This document shows positions 42,373 to 50,545 of a DNA stretch of 64,000 nucleotides, piece after piece. Every line of letters begins with the position of its first letter. Positions within the stretch are counted from its first letter, which is position 1. Location of the stretch: contig JACQVR010000098.1 of NCBI GenBank assembly GCA_016209705.1, positions 1-64,000 on the forward strand, read 5' to 3'. The notes under the pieces are model-generated. The model made no database searches and was not told the DNA's origin. It worked only from the letters and a program-made list of their open reading frames with translations. Source of the stretch: Planctomycetota bacterium. Lineage in GTDB: Bacteria > Planctomycetota > MHYJ01 > JACPRB01. Both the position numbers and the translations under genes were made by a program.

Positions 42373-43836
42373 TCATTTGCCGCGCGTCGAATCATACAGC
42401 GTCACCACCTCCCCAGCCTTGAGGCCTTCCGTGATCTCGATGACGTCGTGGCTGGAGCGCCCGAGCTTGACCGGGCGCTGCTGGGGCCTTCCCGTTCCGA
42501 GGACATAGCACAGGTTCGTCCCTTCCTTCTCGAAGACGGCGTCGACCGGCACGTGGACGACGTCCCGCACCGTTTCGATCAGAATCTCAACCTTGCATTT
42601 CATCCCCGGCTTGATGCGCGGATCGAGTCCGTCGACCTCGACTTCCACGTCGAACTTTCCGGCGCTGCTGCTCTCCCACCAACGGCGGCCGCCGCCGGAG
42701 ACCTTGCTGACTTTGGAAACCGTTCCTTTGAACGTCGTGTTGGGGATGGCTTCGGGACGGATCTCGGCGTTTTGGCCGTTCTGCACCTTGTTGATGTCGC
42801 CTTCGTTGACCTGGAGGACGATCTTGAAGGCGCTCAAATTGGGAATGGTCAGAAGCGGATTGTGAGGGCTGATCTTGCTGCCCACCTTGAGCTGCTGATC
42901 GCCGTTCGACCAGGCCCACGGATTGCGCTGATCGCCGTACAGGACGATGCCGTCGCTGGGCGCCCGGACGGTCATCCGCTCGAGATCCGCCTTCAGCTTG
43001 CGCAACAGCTCTTCCTTCTGATTCCTGGCGGTGGTGGCCCGTAGAACCGCGGATTGCTTCTGGCGGGTGACCGATTCGATGGCGGACATCTTGCCGTCCC
43101 GGAAGAGCTTGCGGTCCGCCAGCTTGAACTGGAGGGCCGTGGTCTCGCTCGGGTTGTCGTACTCTTTCAGCAGCCGCAGGTTGAGGGTGGCGAACTCGTA
43201 TTCGGCTTCCGATTTGCGGAGCTGGACTTCCGCCCGCCGCACCTCGACAGCGGAGACGAGGTCCTCCTTGAGCATGGTCTGGAGGTCGGTCAGCTCGCGC
43301 CGGGCTTCGTTGACCGCGTTCTCGGCGTCGGCGATCTTGACTTCGGCTTCCTTGATCCGTTTCGGCGCCTCCAGCTCGATCCACCGCTTCAATTCCAGCT
43401 CGGCGGCTTTCAAGTCGCTTTCGGCGCGCTCGCGATCGAGCTCGCTCTGGAGCATCTGGATCTTGAGGTCCTCCTCCGCCTGGACGAGGTCGTTTTGCGC
43501 GGCCTGGAGTTCGATTTCCGCCTGGCTGATCATTCGGGTCAGCGGACTGCGGTCGAGCTCGATGAGCACCTCGTCCTTTTTCACCGTGGCTCCCTCGGGC
43601 ACGATAGAGAGGATCGTCATCTGCTCCTGGAGCGCTTCCGTGGCGATGGAGATGGGGATCGATTCCTTGGCGCTGAAGGTGCCTTCCTCGGTCACGGTGA
43701 TGAGGAAGTCGCCGTTCTCGACGTTGGCGGTTCCGCCTTCGGGGGCGCCGACGTGCTCGCCGCCGAGCGCGAACGCGAGGGTGACGGCGACGCCGACGGC
43801 GCTCAGCGCGAGGAGCGCTCCTGTTTTCCTGTTCAT
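42373..43836 (-). CDS. HlyD/MacA-type periplasmic adaptor
   Basis: 487 residues from ATG 43836 (MNRKTGALLALSAVGVAVTL is a membrane/signal helix). Lipoyl-half motif ILSIVPEGATVKKDEVLIEL, an unusually long coiled coil (about 100-280, several heptad blocks), second half motif TVRAPSDGIVLYGDQ, then barrel domains with PGMKCKVEILIETV. The family usually has 370-420 residues; the extra length is in the coiled coil. It starts 5 bp after the TolC gene and supplies the bridge between MacB-type permease and TolC. Confidence 0.9.
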   Translation of the reverse strand: MNRKTGALLALSAVGVAVTLAFALGGEHVGAPEGGTANVENGDFLITVTEEGTFSAKESIPISIATEALQEQMTILSIVPEGATVKKDEVLIELDRSPLTRMISQAEIELQAAQNDLVQAEEDLKIQMLQSELDRERAESDLKAAELELKRWIELEAPKRIKEAEVKIADAENAVNEARRELTDLQTMLKEDLVSAVEVRRAEVQLRKSEAEYEFATLNLRLLKEYDNPSETTALQFKLADRKLFRDGKMSAIESVTRQKQSAVLRATTARNQKEELLRKLKADLERMTVRAPSDGIVLYGDQRNPWAWSNGDQQLKVGSKISPHNPLLTIPNLSAFKIVLQVNEGDINKVQNGQNAEIRPEAIPNTTFKGTVSKVSKVSGGGRRWWESSSAGKFDVEVEVDGLDPRIKPGMKCKVEILIETVRDVVHVPVDAVFEKEGTNLCYVLGTGRPQQRPVKLGRSSHDVIEITEGLKAGEVVTLYDSTRGK

Positions 43837-43841
43837 CTTCT

Positions 43842-45389
43842 TTATTTGAGCCAGTTCCCTTGGTCGTCGATGACGAGCCGCCCGACCCACTGGAGCAGCC
43901 TGAGTTGGCTTATCTTAGCGGCAACGAGGGCGGACTCATACTGGTTCTGCGCTCCCAGGAGCTGCACCTGGGCGTCGATGACCTCCCGGTTGCGGACGCG
44001 GGCGCGCTGGTATTCGAACTCGATAAGGCGGACGGTGCGTTCCGCTTCGCCGATGGCGCGCTTCTGGAAGTTCATCGTGGCTTCGGCTTGCTGGAGTTGG
44101 ATGAAGCGCGACTGCGTCTCGCGCACGATCGCGTCGCGCGTTCGTTCCAGGGCGCGCTCCGCCTGGCGGAACGTGATGACGGCGGTTTGGTAGTCGCGAT
44201 TCAACGCGAGCCGGTCGAGGGGAATGGAGAAGAAGCCGGCGACCGAGAAGGAACGGGCCCCGGTGGCGAATTCATCGAAGGGCTGCGCCGTCGGCTCCTG
44301 CGACCAGGAATAAGACGTCGTCACGTCGAACTGGGGCCAGACGCTCGACCGGGCGACGTCGAGCGCGCGACCGGAGTCTTCGAATCGGTTCTTTGCGTTG
44401 AGCCAATCCGGGTTGTTCTTGAGCGCGTCCGCGGTCGCCGCCGGGAGGTCCAGCGTCAGAGGAGCGTATTCGATTTTCTCATCGACCAGTTCGAGGACGT
44501 CCTGGGGGCGCAGGCCCAGGTCGATCTTGAAGGCGTCGCGGGAGAGTTTCATTTGTTCGCGGGCGATGAAGAGGCCGTTCTGGGCGTTGGTGACTTGCAC
44601 TTGGGCGCGGAAGACGTCCGTTCGCGAGACGCGGCCCAGTCGGAACAGCAGTTCGGACTGGCGCAGGAGCGTCTGGGCGCGCTCCAGGTTGCGTTGCTGG
44701 TTCTCGATGTCTTTCTCCTGGCGGAGCTGGGAGAAGAAGCTTTGCACGGTCTGGACGAGCAACTCCTGTCGGGCGAAGGCGTAGGAACGATTGGCGTAGA
44801 CGTAATCGCGCTCGGCGGAAACCAGCTCTTCCGCGGCGACGCGCAGGCCGGATCCCTTGAGGATCGGGACGGTCATCGAGGCCGCGGCGGAGCGGCCGTA
44901 GCTGTCGGCTCCTTGAATCTGGCTGCCGGATTGGGTCCAGGATACGGCCGCGGACCCGCCGAACGGGAGTTTTTGAGTGATGCCGGCCGTGATGGATTCG
45001 GATCCGGAAGAGCCGCTGTCTGGAGAATGGGCGTACGTGAGCGATCCGGTCACGTCTTGCGGAAATGGCCACCAGCCGCGCCGGACGACGGCCAGGCTGA
45101 GCAGTTGGATGTCCAGGGCTTCGCTGCTGGCCAGGAAGCTTTGGTTGTTGCGTTCGGCCAGGCGCAGCGCTTCGGCCAGGGTGAGCTTGATGGCGCGGGT
45201 TCCGTCCGGGCGAACTTCCATCTGGGAAGGTGGAACGGCTTCGCTGGTCGGCGTTATCTCGGGATACGGCGCTTTGTCGACCAGGGAGGCGAGGTCCTCG
45301 TCGGACAGCCGGTGCACCTGCTCGAAACCGGTGTAGCCGCATCCACAAAACAACGTCGACCACGCGATCGCTCCCGCCCAGCGCTTCAT
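43842..45389 (-). CDS. TolC-family outer-membrane factor (lipoprotein)
   Basis: 515 residues. Lipobox in STLFCGCGYTG gives an N-terminal lipid anchor. OEP repeats: LTLAEALRLAERNNQSFLAS (first), and the second half with IQLLGAQNQYESALVAAK-like helices. First gene of the export operon TolC - adaptor - ATPase - permease - secreted protein. Distinct in sequence from the TolC protein of the RND operon. Confidence 0.88.
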   Translation of the reverse strand: MKRWAGAIAWSTLFCGCGYTGFEQVHRLSDEDLASLVDKAPYPEITPTSEAVPPSQMEVRPDGTRAIKLTLAEALRLAERNNQSFLASSEALDIQLLSLAVVRRGWWPFPQDVTGSLTYAHSPDSGSSGSESITAGITQKLPFGGSAAVSWTQSGSQIQGADSYGRSAAASMTVPILKGSGLRVAAEELVSAERDYVYANRSYAFARQELLVQTVQSFFSQLRQEKDIENQQRNLERAQTLLRQSELLFRLGRVSRTDVFRAQVQVTNAQNGLFIAREQMKLSRDAFKIDLGLRPQDVLELVDEKIEYAPLTLDLPAATADALKNNPDWLNAKNRFEDSGRALDVARSSVWPQFDVTTSYSWSQEPTAQPFDEFATGARSFSVAGFFSIPLDRLALNRDYQTAVITFRQAERALERTRDAIVRETQSRFIQLQQAEATMNFQKRAIGEAERTVRLIEFEYQRARVRNREVIDAQVQLLGAQNQYESALVAAKISQLRLLQWVGRLVIDDQGNWLK

Positions 45390-45520
45390 GCAGCCTCCTC
45401 AGTATGAGACGTGGGGATCGGCGAGGTTGTGACCCGAATCCATCCGCGGCGGAGGATACACCATCCCCTCCGGATCGTGAAATAATACGGCCGTCCAGGC
45501 GGGAGCTTGGCGCCCGGGGG

Positions 45521-45548
45521 TTGACTCCGCGGGAACGGCTCGTATAAT
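45521..45548 (+). promoter_or_regulatory. Promoter of rpmA
   Basis: TTGACT (45521-45526), 16-bp spacer, perfect TATAAT (45543-45548), 20 bp before the ATG; RBS CGGAGGG follows. Confidence 0.75.
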
Positions 45549-45567
45549 CCCTACGCTCGGAGGGTTC

Positions 45568-45825
45568 ATGGCTCACAAGAAGGGACAAGGTTCGACGCGC
45601 AACGGGCGCGACAGTCAGTCGCAGCGCCGCGGCGTCAAACGCTTCGAAGGTCAACCCGTGCGCGCGGGCGGCATCATCGTGCGTCAGGTCGGCGCCCGCC
45701 ACGTTCCGGGTCAAAACGTCGGACAGGGCCGTGACTTCACTCTCTTTTCCTACATCGATGGGGTGGTGAAGTTCGAGTCGGGCCGCCGCGTTTCCGTCTA
45801 TCCCGCGCCGTCCTCCGCCCGGTAG
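45568..45825 (+). CDS. rpmA: 50S ribosomal protein L27
   Basis: 85 residues. The sequence starts [20 protein letters not shown] and contains [19 protein letters not shown] and [13 protein letters not shown], all hallmark L27 segments. The N-terminal tail reaches the peptidyl-transferase centre; there is no cleavable N-terminal extension as in Firmicutes. Unusually, it is not next to rplU (L21) or obgE but stands alone with its own strong promoter. Confidence 0.97.
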   Translation: MAHKKGQGSTRNGRDSQSQRRGVKRFEGQPVRAGGIIVRQVGARHVPGQNVGQGRDFTLFSYIDGVVKFESGRRVSVYPAPSSAR

Positions 45826-45832
45826 TTCTTCT

Positions 45833-45935
45833 CCGTTACAATAAGTTTTGAGAATATTTTGTAACTGTTACGAATAATTTTCAAAATATATTGTAACAAT
45901 ATGTTACGAAGCATTCTCAAAACTTATTGTAACGG
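45833..45935. repeat. AT-rich array of three 31-bp dyad units
   Basis: Three units of exactly 31 bp, each GTTAC[A/G]A ... TTGTAAC: 45835-45865, 45867-45897, 45903-45933. Units 2 and 3 have the same orientation; unit 1 is inverted, so that 45833-45855 and 45913-45935 form a perfect 23-bp inverted repeat. Gaps are 1 and 5 bp. The region is very AT-rich inside a GC-rich chromosome. It lies between rpmA and topoisomerase VI. Possible roles: multimeric regulator site, recombination site or segregation site; none is proven. 45936-46061 has no other feature than the RBS of the next gene. Confidence 0.85.
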
Positions 45936-46061
45936 TTTGACGGGGAGCGGAGGATGGGATAGGATAAAAAGCGGAGACGGAGGGGACACACCGGAACGTG
46001 CCGGACACACCGCCGGCGCCCCGCCCTTTCCGCGCCGAACCGACGAAGGGGGAACACAGCC

Positions 46062-47789
46062 ATGATGGGCTCCGCCATGCCGAAGCGAAAACCACCGACG
46101 CAGCTCACCCTGGTGCACGCGGAGGAACTGGCCAAGAAGCAACGCGAAATCTCCGTATCCGAGTTCTTCGCGAAGAACCGCCACCTGCTCGGGTTCGACA
46201 ATCCCCGCAAGGCGCTTCTGACCTGCGTCAAGGAAGCGGTCGACAACTCGCTGGACGCCTGCGAGGAAGCGCGCATCCTGCCGGAAGTGCGCGTGACCCT
46301 GCGCCTCCTCCCCGGCACGGAGGACCGCTACGTCGTGGCCGTGGAGGACAACGGCCCCGGCATCGTTCGCGAGCAAATCCCGCGCGTCTTCGGCAAACTG
46401 CTGTACGGCTCCAAATTCCATCGATTGCGCATGAGCCGCGGGCAGCAAGGCATCGGCATCGCCGCGGCGGGCATGTACTCGCTCCTGACCACCGGCAAGC
46501 CCATGAAGATCTGGTCGCGTACCGGCGAGAAAAAACCCGCCCACTACGTCGAGCTTCAGATCGAAACCTCGACCAACGAGCCGAACCTGATCCGCAAGGA
46601 AGAGGTCGCCTGGGAGAAGGTCCACGGCACGAAGGTGGAAATAGAAATCGTGGGGAAGTATCAGAAGGGCCGCCTGTCGGTGGACGAATACCTGGAACAG
46701 ACCGCCATCGCCAATCCCCACGCCACGTTCGTCTACGTCAACCCCGAAGGAGATAAGAGGGAGTTCCGGCGCGCCGTCGAGGAGTTCCCGCGCGAGCCCA
46801 AGGAAATCAAACCGCATCCCTACGGCGTCGAGCTGGGCGTCTTCATGAAGATGCTCCAGGACACCAAGGCGCGAACCCTCAGCGGGTTCCTTCAGAGCGA
46901 TTTCTCGCGCGTCTCATCTTCCGTCGCCGCGGAGATCTGCCGGGTCGCCGCCGTCTCGGCCGACATGAAGCCGTCCAAGGTGGCCGCCGGCGATGCCGAG
47001 AAAGTCCACAAGGCCATCCCCACCGTGAAGATCATGAACCCGCCGACGGACGTGCTGTCGCCCATCGGCGAGGCGAACCTCCTCAAGGGCCTGCATCAGC
47101 AGGTGCAGGCGGAGTTCTACACCGCGGTGACGCGGCCGCCTTCCGTCTATCGCGGCAATCCGTTCGCCGTCGAAGTCGCGCTCGCCTACGGCGTCAAGGA
47201 CTGGCCGCCGGACGACCTCGTGCGGGTCCTTCGGTTCGCCAATCGCGTGCCGCTGCTCTATCAGGCCGGCTCATGCGCGATCACGGAAGCCATTCTCGAC
47301 ACCAAGTGGAAGAACTACGGAGTCTCCCAATCGAAAGGCGCACTCCCGGCGGCGCCCATGGCCATCGCGCTTCACTTCGCGTCCGTGTGGGTCCCCTTCA
47401 CGAGCGAGTCCAAGGAGGCCGTCGCCCACTACGATGCGATCATCAAGGAGATGAAGCTCGCGATCCAGGAAGCGGGCCGCCGGGTCTACGCGTACGTCCG
47501 CCGCCGCCAGCGCGACGCCCGACAGCTCGAACGCCGGAGCCTCTTCGAGCGCTACATCGAAGAGGTCGCCGACGCGTGCGCGCTCCTGACGAAAGTGGAT
47601 CGCCAGGATCTGATGAAGCGGCTGCAAGCCATGGCGGAACAGGCGACGAAACTCCACGAGCGGGAAGCCGCCAAGGAAGAGAAGAACGACAACGGGGACG
47701 AGGTTCTCAAGGGAACCACCACGTTGGTCGTGCCGGAAAACGCCCAGCCGGCCCAACTCGAATTGAAACCGGCGGCCCAAAAGGCGTAA
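46062..47789 (+). CDS. top6B: DNA topoisomerase VI subunit B
   Basis: 575 residues from ATG 46062 (RBS AAGGGGGA). GHKL ATPase: N box KEAVDNSLDACEEA (Glu58, Asn62), G1 VEDNGPGI (about 95-101), G2 loop RGQQGIGIAAAGM (126-138), then the H2TH and transducer domains with the switch-Lys region (YGVSQSKGALPAAP). With subunit A it forms a type IIB topoisomerase that passes one DNA duplex through another, relaxing and decatenating DNA. The enzyme is general in archaea and plants but rare in bacteria. A charged, Lys/Glu-rich C-terminal tail follows. Confidence 0.95.
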   Translation: MMGSAMPKRKPPTQLTLVHAEELAKKQREISVSEFFAKNRHLLGFDNPRKALLTCVKEAVDNSLDACEEARILPEVRVTLRLLPGTEDRYVVAVEDNGPGIVREQIPRVFGKLLYGSKFHRLRMSRGQQGIGIAAAGMYSLLTTGKPMKIWSRTGEKKPAHYVELQIETSTNEPNLIRKEEVAWEKVHGTKVEIEIVGKYQKGRLSVDEYLEQTAIANPHATFVYVNPEGDKREFRRAVEEFPREPKEIKPHPYGVELGVFMKMLQDTKARTLSGFLQSDFSRVSSSVAAEICRVAAVSADMKPSKVAAGDAEKVHKAIPTVKIMNPPTDVLSPIGEANLLKGLHQQVQAEFYTAVTRPPSVYRGNPFAVEVALAYGVKDWPPDDLVRVLRFANRVPLLYQAGSCAITEAILDTKWKNYGVSQSKGALPAAPMAIALHFASVWVPFTSESKEAVAHYDAIIKEMKLAIQEAGRRVYAYVRRRQRDARQLERRSLFERYIEEVADACALLTKVDRQDLMKRLQAMAEQATKLHEREAAKEEKNDNGDEVLKGTTTLVVPENAQPAQLELKPAAQKA

Positions 47790-47801
47790 TCGGAGGCTCA
47801 C

Positions 47802-48908
47802 ATGGCCCGAGCAGGCACTCTCGATCGCGAAACCGCGACCAAGCTCACGAAGCTGGCCGATCACGTCGTCGGCCAGATCCGCAAGAAGCAAAATCCAGGC
47901 ATCGACATCCCCATCCGCGCCCTTTCGAACGTCCGCTTCGATCCCAAGAAACGCATGATCGAAATGGGCCAGGAGAAGCAGGCCCGCACCTTCTTCAACG
48001 CCTCGATGGCGCGAAAATTCATGCAAACGCTTCTCCTCGCCTCCGCCGTCAAGAAGGAGCTCCTCGCCAGCGGCAAGACGACGAGCATCCGCGATCTGTA
48101 CTACATGACCAAGCACACCGTGCAGGGGACGGACGAGAACACGTTCGAGGAACAGGACGAGAGCGACCCCATCATCGAAGACCTGGAAGTCGCCGTCGAT
48201 GCGCTGCGCGAAGAGCTGCACCTCTTCGCTTCCAACAAGGGCGCGATGGTGGGCGACATGACGATCGTGGACCAGGGCGACACGATCGATCTGCGCCGCA
48301 TGGGCAGCGGCGGATGGTCCATCCCGTCGATCGTCGAGCCGAACCTGATCCAGTTCAAGAAGGTCGACGCCAAGTTCGTCCTCCTCGTCGAGAAGGACGC
48401 GATGTGGCGGCGGCTCAACGAGGACAAGTTCTGGCAGAAGCATCATTGCGTGCTCCTGCACGGGCAAGGGCAGCCGCCCCGCGGCGTCCGCCGGCTCTGC
48501 TCCCGCATGGTCAACGAACTGAAGCTCCCGCTCTACGTCTTCGTCGATAACGACCCTTGGGGCTATTACATTTATTCGGTCGTCAAGCAGGGGTCGATCA
48601 ACCTGGCCTACGAATCCCAGCGGATGGCGGTGCCCAGCGCGCGCTTTGTCGGCCTGTCGAGCTTCGACAAGGATAAGTTCAAATTGCCTTCGAACGTGAC
48701 GATCAAGCTCAACGACGAGGACACCAACCGCGCCAAGCAGCTCCTGAACTACGAATGGTTCCAGAGCAAGCCCTGGCAAGCGGAGATCCGGAACATGCTG
48801 CGCCAGGGCGTGAAGCTGGAGCTCGAAGCGCTGTCCAAAAAGGATATCTCGTTTGCGACGGACGAATACCTGCCCAAGAAACTGAAGGATAAAGAGTGGT
48901 TGGACTGA
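47802..48908 (+). CDS. top6A: DNA topoisomerase VI subunit A (Spo11-like)
   Basis: 368 residues, 12 bp behind subunit B. WHD/5Y-CAP domain with the catalytic tyrosine in SIRDLYYMTKHT (Tyr100 or Tyr101) and a Toprim fold with Glu197 (VLLVEKDAMW) and the Asp pair in FVDNDPWGYY (Asp249, Asp251). It cuts both DNA strands through 5'-phosphotyrosine links. All key residues are present, so the enzyme should be active. Confidence 0.95.
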   Translation: MARAGTLDRETATKLTKLADHVVGQIRKKQNPGIDIPIRALSNVRFDPKKRMIEMGQEKQARTFFNASMARKFMQTLLLASAVKKELLASGKTTSIRDLYYMTKHTVQGTDENTFEEQDESDPIIEDLEVAVDALREELHLFASNKGAMVGDMTIVDQGDTIDLRRMGSGGWSIPSIVEPNLIQFKKVDAKFVLLVEKDAMWRRLNEDKFWQKHHCVLLHGQGQPPRGVRRLCSRMVNELKLPLYVFVDNDPWGYYIYSVVKQGSINLAYESQRMAVPSARFVGLSSFDKDKFKLPSNVTIKLNDEDTNRAKQLLNYEWFQSKPWQAEIRNMLRQGVKLELEALSKKDISFATDEYLPKKLKDKEWLD

Positions 48909-48917
48909 GGGTGGCCT

Positions 48918-48945
48918 TAAAGCTGGTAGCTCGTAGCTTGTGGAA
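48918..48945. repeat. Family E repeat
   Basis: AAGCTGGTAGCTCGTAGCTTG after the topoisomerase VI operon. Confidence 0.55.
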
Positions 48946-49033
48946 TGAAAATTTTTATGATGGATTAAACGTTTTGGCCGCTGATACGTCTATTAGATAA
49001 GTGAAAGAAGGGCGCTTTCGGGGATTTTGAAGT

Positions 49034-49849
49034 ATGCCGAAGCTCAACCTGGCTCTCATGGTCGTGCTCAGCCTGGGCGTGGCGGGCGGCGCCGCAGTCT
49101 TGGCCCTGACGCAAAAGAACGCCGATCCGGACGAGTACAAGATCAAGTCCCTGATCCGGTTGCTCGGGGACCACGATCCCGACATTCAGCGGGATGCCGA
49201 ACGCGAGCTTCGGGCCTTGGGCCCCAAGGCAGCGCCCGCGCTGCAAGCGGCGGCGGCGGGAACCGACCGGCTTCTGGCGGAGCGTGCCCGTGATCTGCTG
49301 GCGCACGCCCAGGCTCCCACCCCTTCTCCGGAGCCGTCGGCCGCGACGGAAACCACCTCTGCGAGCCCCGCCGAGGCGCCCGAGGAAGACCTGGAACTGG
49401 CTTTGCAGGCGCCTCGCTACCATCTCAAGGCGGGCGAGCCGCTGGCGTATACCGTGCGGTTGCGCAACGGCGCGGATCGGCCCTACCTGATGGCCCGGGA
49501 TGTCGTCGAGGGATCGGCGCTGTACGGCGCGTACGCCTACTTCGAAATCGTCGATGAGGAAGGCCGCGTATCGCAAATACCGCTGGATTCGGTCGAAAGC
49601 CTCGAAGTCGGCCGGTGGGTTGAAGACGTCATTTCCATCGAAGCCGGGGAGGAGGTGGATCTGTTCGCGGGAGAAATCCAGTTTCTCCGGTCGCCTCAGT
49701 TGGATCGCCCCGGCGCCTATCAGCTCCGGTTCGTTTACGAAGCGGGCGAAGCCTATCGGAAGGCGCTCGGCAAAGCGCGCGCCGAAGGCGTCGCCTTGGC
49801 CGTGGACCGGCTGGTCTCCAATACGGTCACGGTCCTGGTCGAGGAATAG
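49034..49849 (+). CDS. Secreted protein with HEAT-like N-terminus
   Basis: 271 residues. Signal anchor PKLNLALMVVLSLGVAGGAAVL; residues about 30-95 form one or two HEAT-like helix pairs (LIRLLGDHDPDIQRDAEREL, APALQAAAAGTDRLLAERAR). A Pro/Ala/Glu-rich linker leads to a beta-sandwich-like C-terminal half (YHLKAGEPLAYTVRLRNGAD, then PGAYQLRFVYEAGEA), similar to CARDB/BsuPI-type domains. Function unknown. Confidence 0.7.
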   Translation: MPKLNLALMVVLSLGVAGGAAVLALTQKNADPDEYKIKSLIRLLGDHDPDIQRDAERELRALGPKAAPALQAAAAGTDRLLAERARDLLAHAQAPTPSPEPSAATETTSASPAEAPEEDLELALQAPRYHLKAGEPLAYTVRLRNGADRPYLMARDVVEGSALYGAYAYFEIVDEEGRVSQIPLDSVESLEVGRWVEDVISIEAGEEVDLFAGEIQFLRSPQLDRPGAYQLRFVYEAGEAYRKALGKARAEGVALAVDRLVSNTVTVLVEE

Positions 49850-49944
49850 GCCGTGCCGGCGAGCCGTTCAAATTTGATTCATTACTAGACGCATTCCCTC
49901 CAGGTCGGTATCGTCTACGGCCGATTATCCCTAAAGAGGGTGCT

Positions 49945-50301
49945 TTGGTGCTCCGAACGACACCGGCCGCATGGTTCGCGTTCGCGCTGGCGGGGCTGAT
50001 CCCAGCCGCCTCCGCCCGGGGACAAACGCGGATCGGCCCGGAGCTGCGCCGCTCTCCCCGCTCGGGCGAGGCGCGATGGCTGCCTTCGATCGGAGCCACT
50101 TTGGGGAGTGATTGGGTGGCGGCGCTGAGCGGCGATCTGGAGCTGCGTTCGGGAGCGCGCCAGCAGGGGCGATTCGAACTTCATCCGCCGGAGCTGATCC
50201 GGGGGGTGGCTCCTCTCGTGGCGCTGGAATATACGCGGGCCAAAGGGTCCGGTTACGACGACGATTACCTCGTGCTGGTGGGCGCCGCGGCCCGATGGTA
50301 G
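49945..50301 (+). CDS. Short secreted protein
   Basis: 118 residues from TTG 49945, or 117 from GTG 49948 (RBS AAAGAGGG fits either). Signal peptide (TTPAAWFAFALAGLIPAASA). The mature part has alternating hydrophobic strands (WVAALSGDLELRSGARQQGR, VAPLVALEYTRAKGSGYDDD) as in a small beta-barrel. Its 3' end overlaps the zinc-ribbon gene on the other strand by 37 bp. Unknown. Confidence 0.5.
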   Translation: MVLRTTPAAWFAFALAGLIPAASARGQTRIGPELRRSPRSGEARWLPSIGATLGSDWVAALSGDLELRSGARQQGRFELHPPELIRGVAPLVALEYTRAKGSGYDDDYLVLVGAAARW

Positions 50302-50516
50302 GATTCGACGCGCCGATCGAGATCCGTGGCATGGGCCAGCCGGAGGTATTCCTCGGGCGAGAGCGGGATCCGCAGTTTCTCGCCGCACGTCAGGCAGTAG
50401 AAGCGGGGATAGAAGAGGAAAAGCTCCTCTTCCGTCAGCGGGTTTGAACGGGAGCACTTCGGGCAATCCAGGCGAATCACGATCCTTTTTTTAATCGCTT
50501 TCGAAGCTCCGGTCAA
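50265..50516 (-). CDS. Small zinc-ribbon protein
   Basis: 83 residues. Two CxxC pairs, LDCPKCSRSNPL (about 18-21) and FYCLTCGEKLRI (about 41-44), form a zinc ribbon; the N-terminus is Lys-rich (SKAIKKRIVIR). A tail continues with LSPEEYLRLAHATDLDRRVE. Diverges from the RluD-type gene 30 bp away. Similar in plan to the ribbon at 29208 but not a close paralog. Confidence 0.6.
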   Translation of the reverse strand: MTGASKAIKKRIVIRLDCPKCSRSNPLTEEELFLFYPRFYCLTCGEKLRIPLSPEEYLRLAHATDLDRRVESYHRAAAPTSTR

Positions 50517-50545
50517 GAGGGCCGGAGCGGACGTTCGACCACGCC

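Noticed and set aside
45833..45935. CRISPR array
   Set aside because: Units are separated by 1 and 5 bp with no spacers, one unit is inverted, and no cas genes are near.
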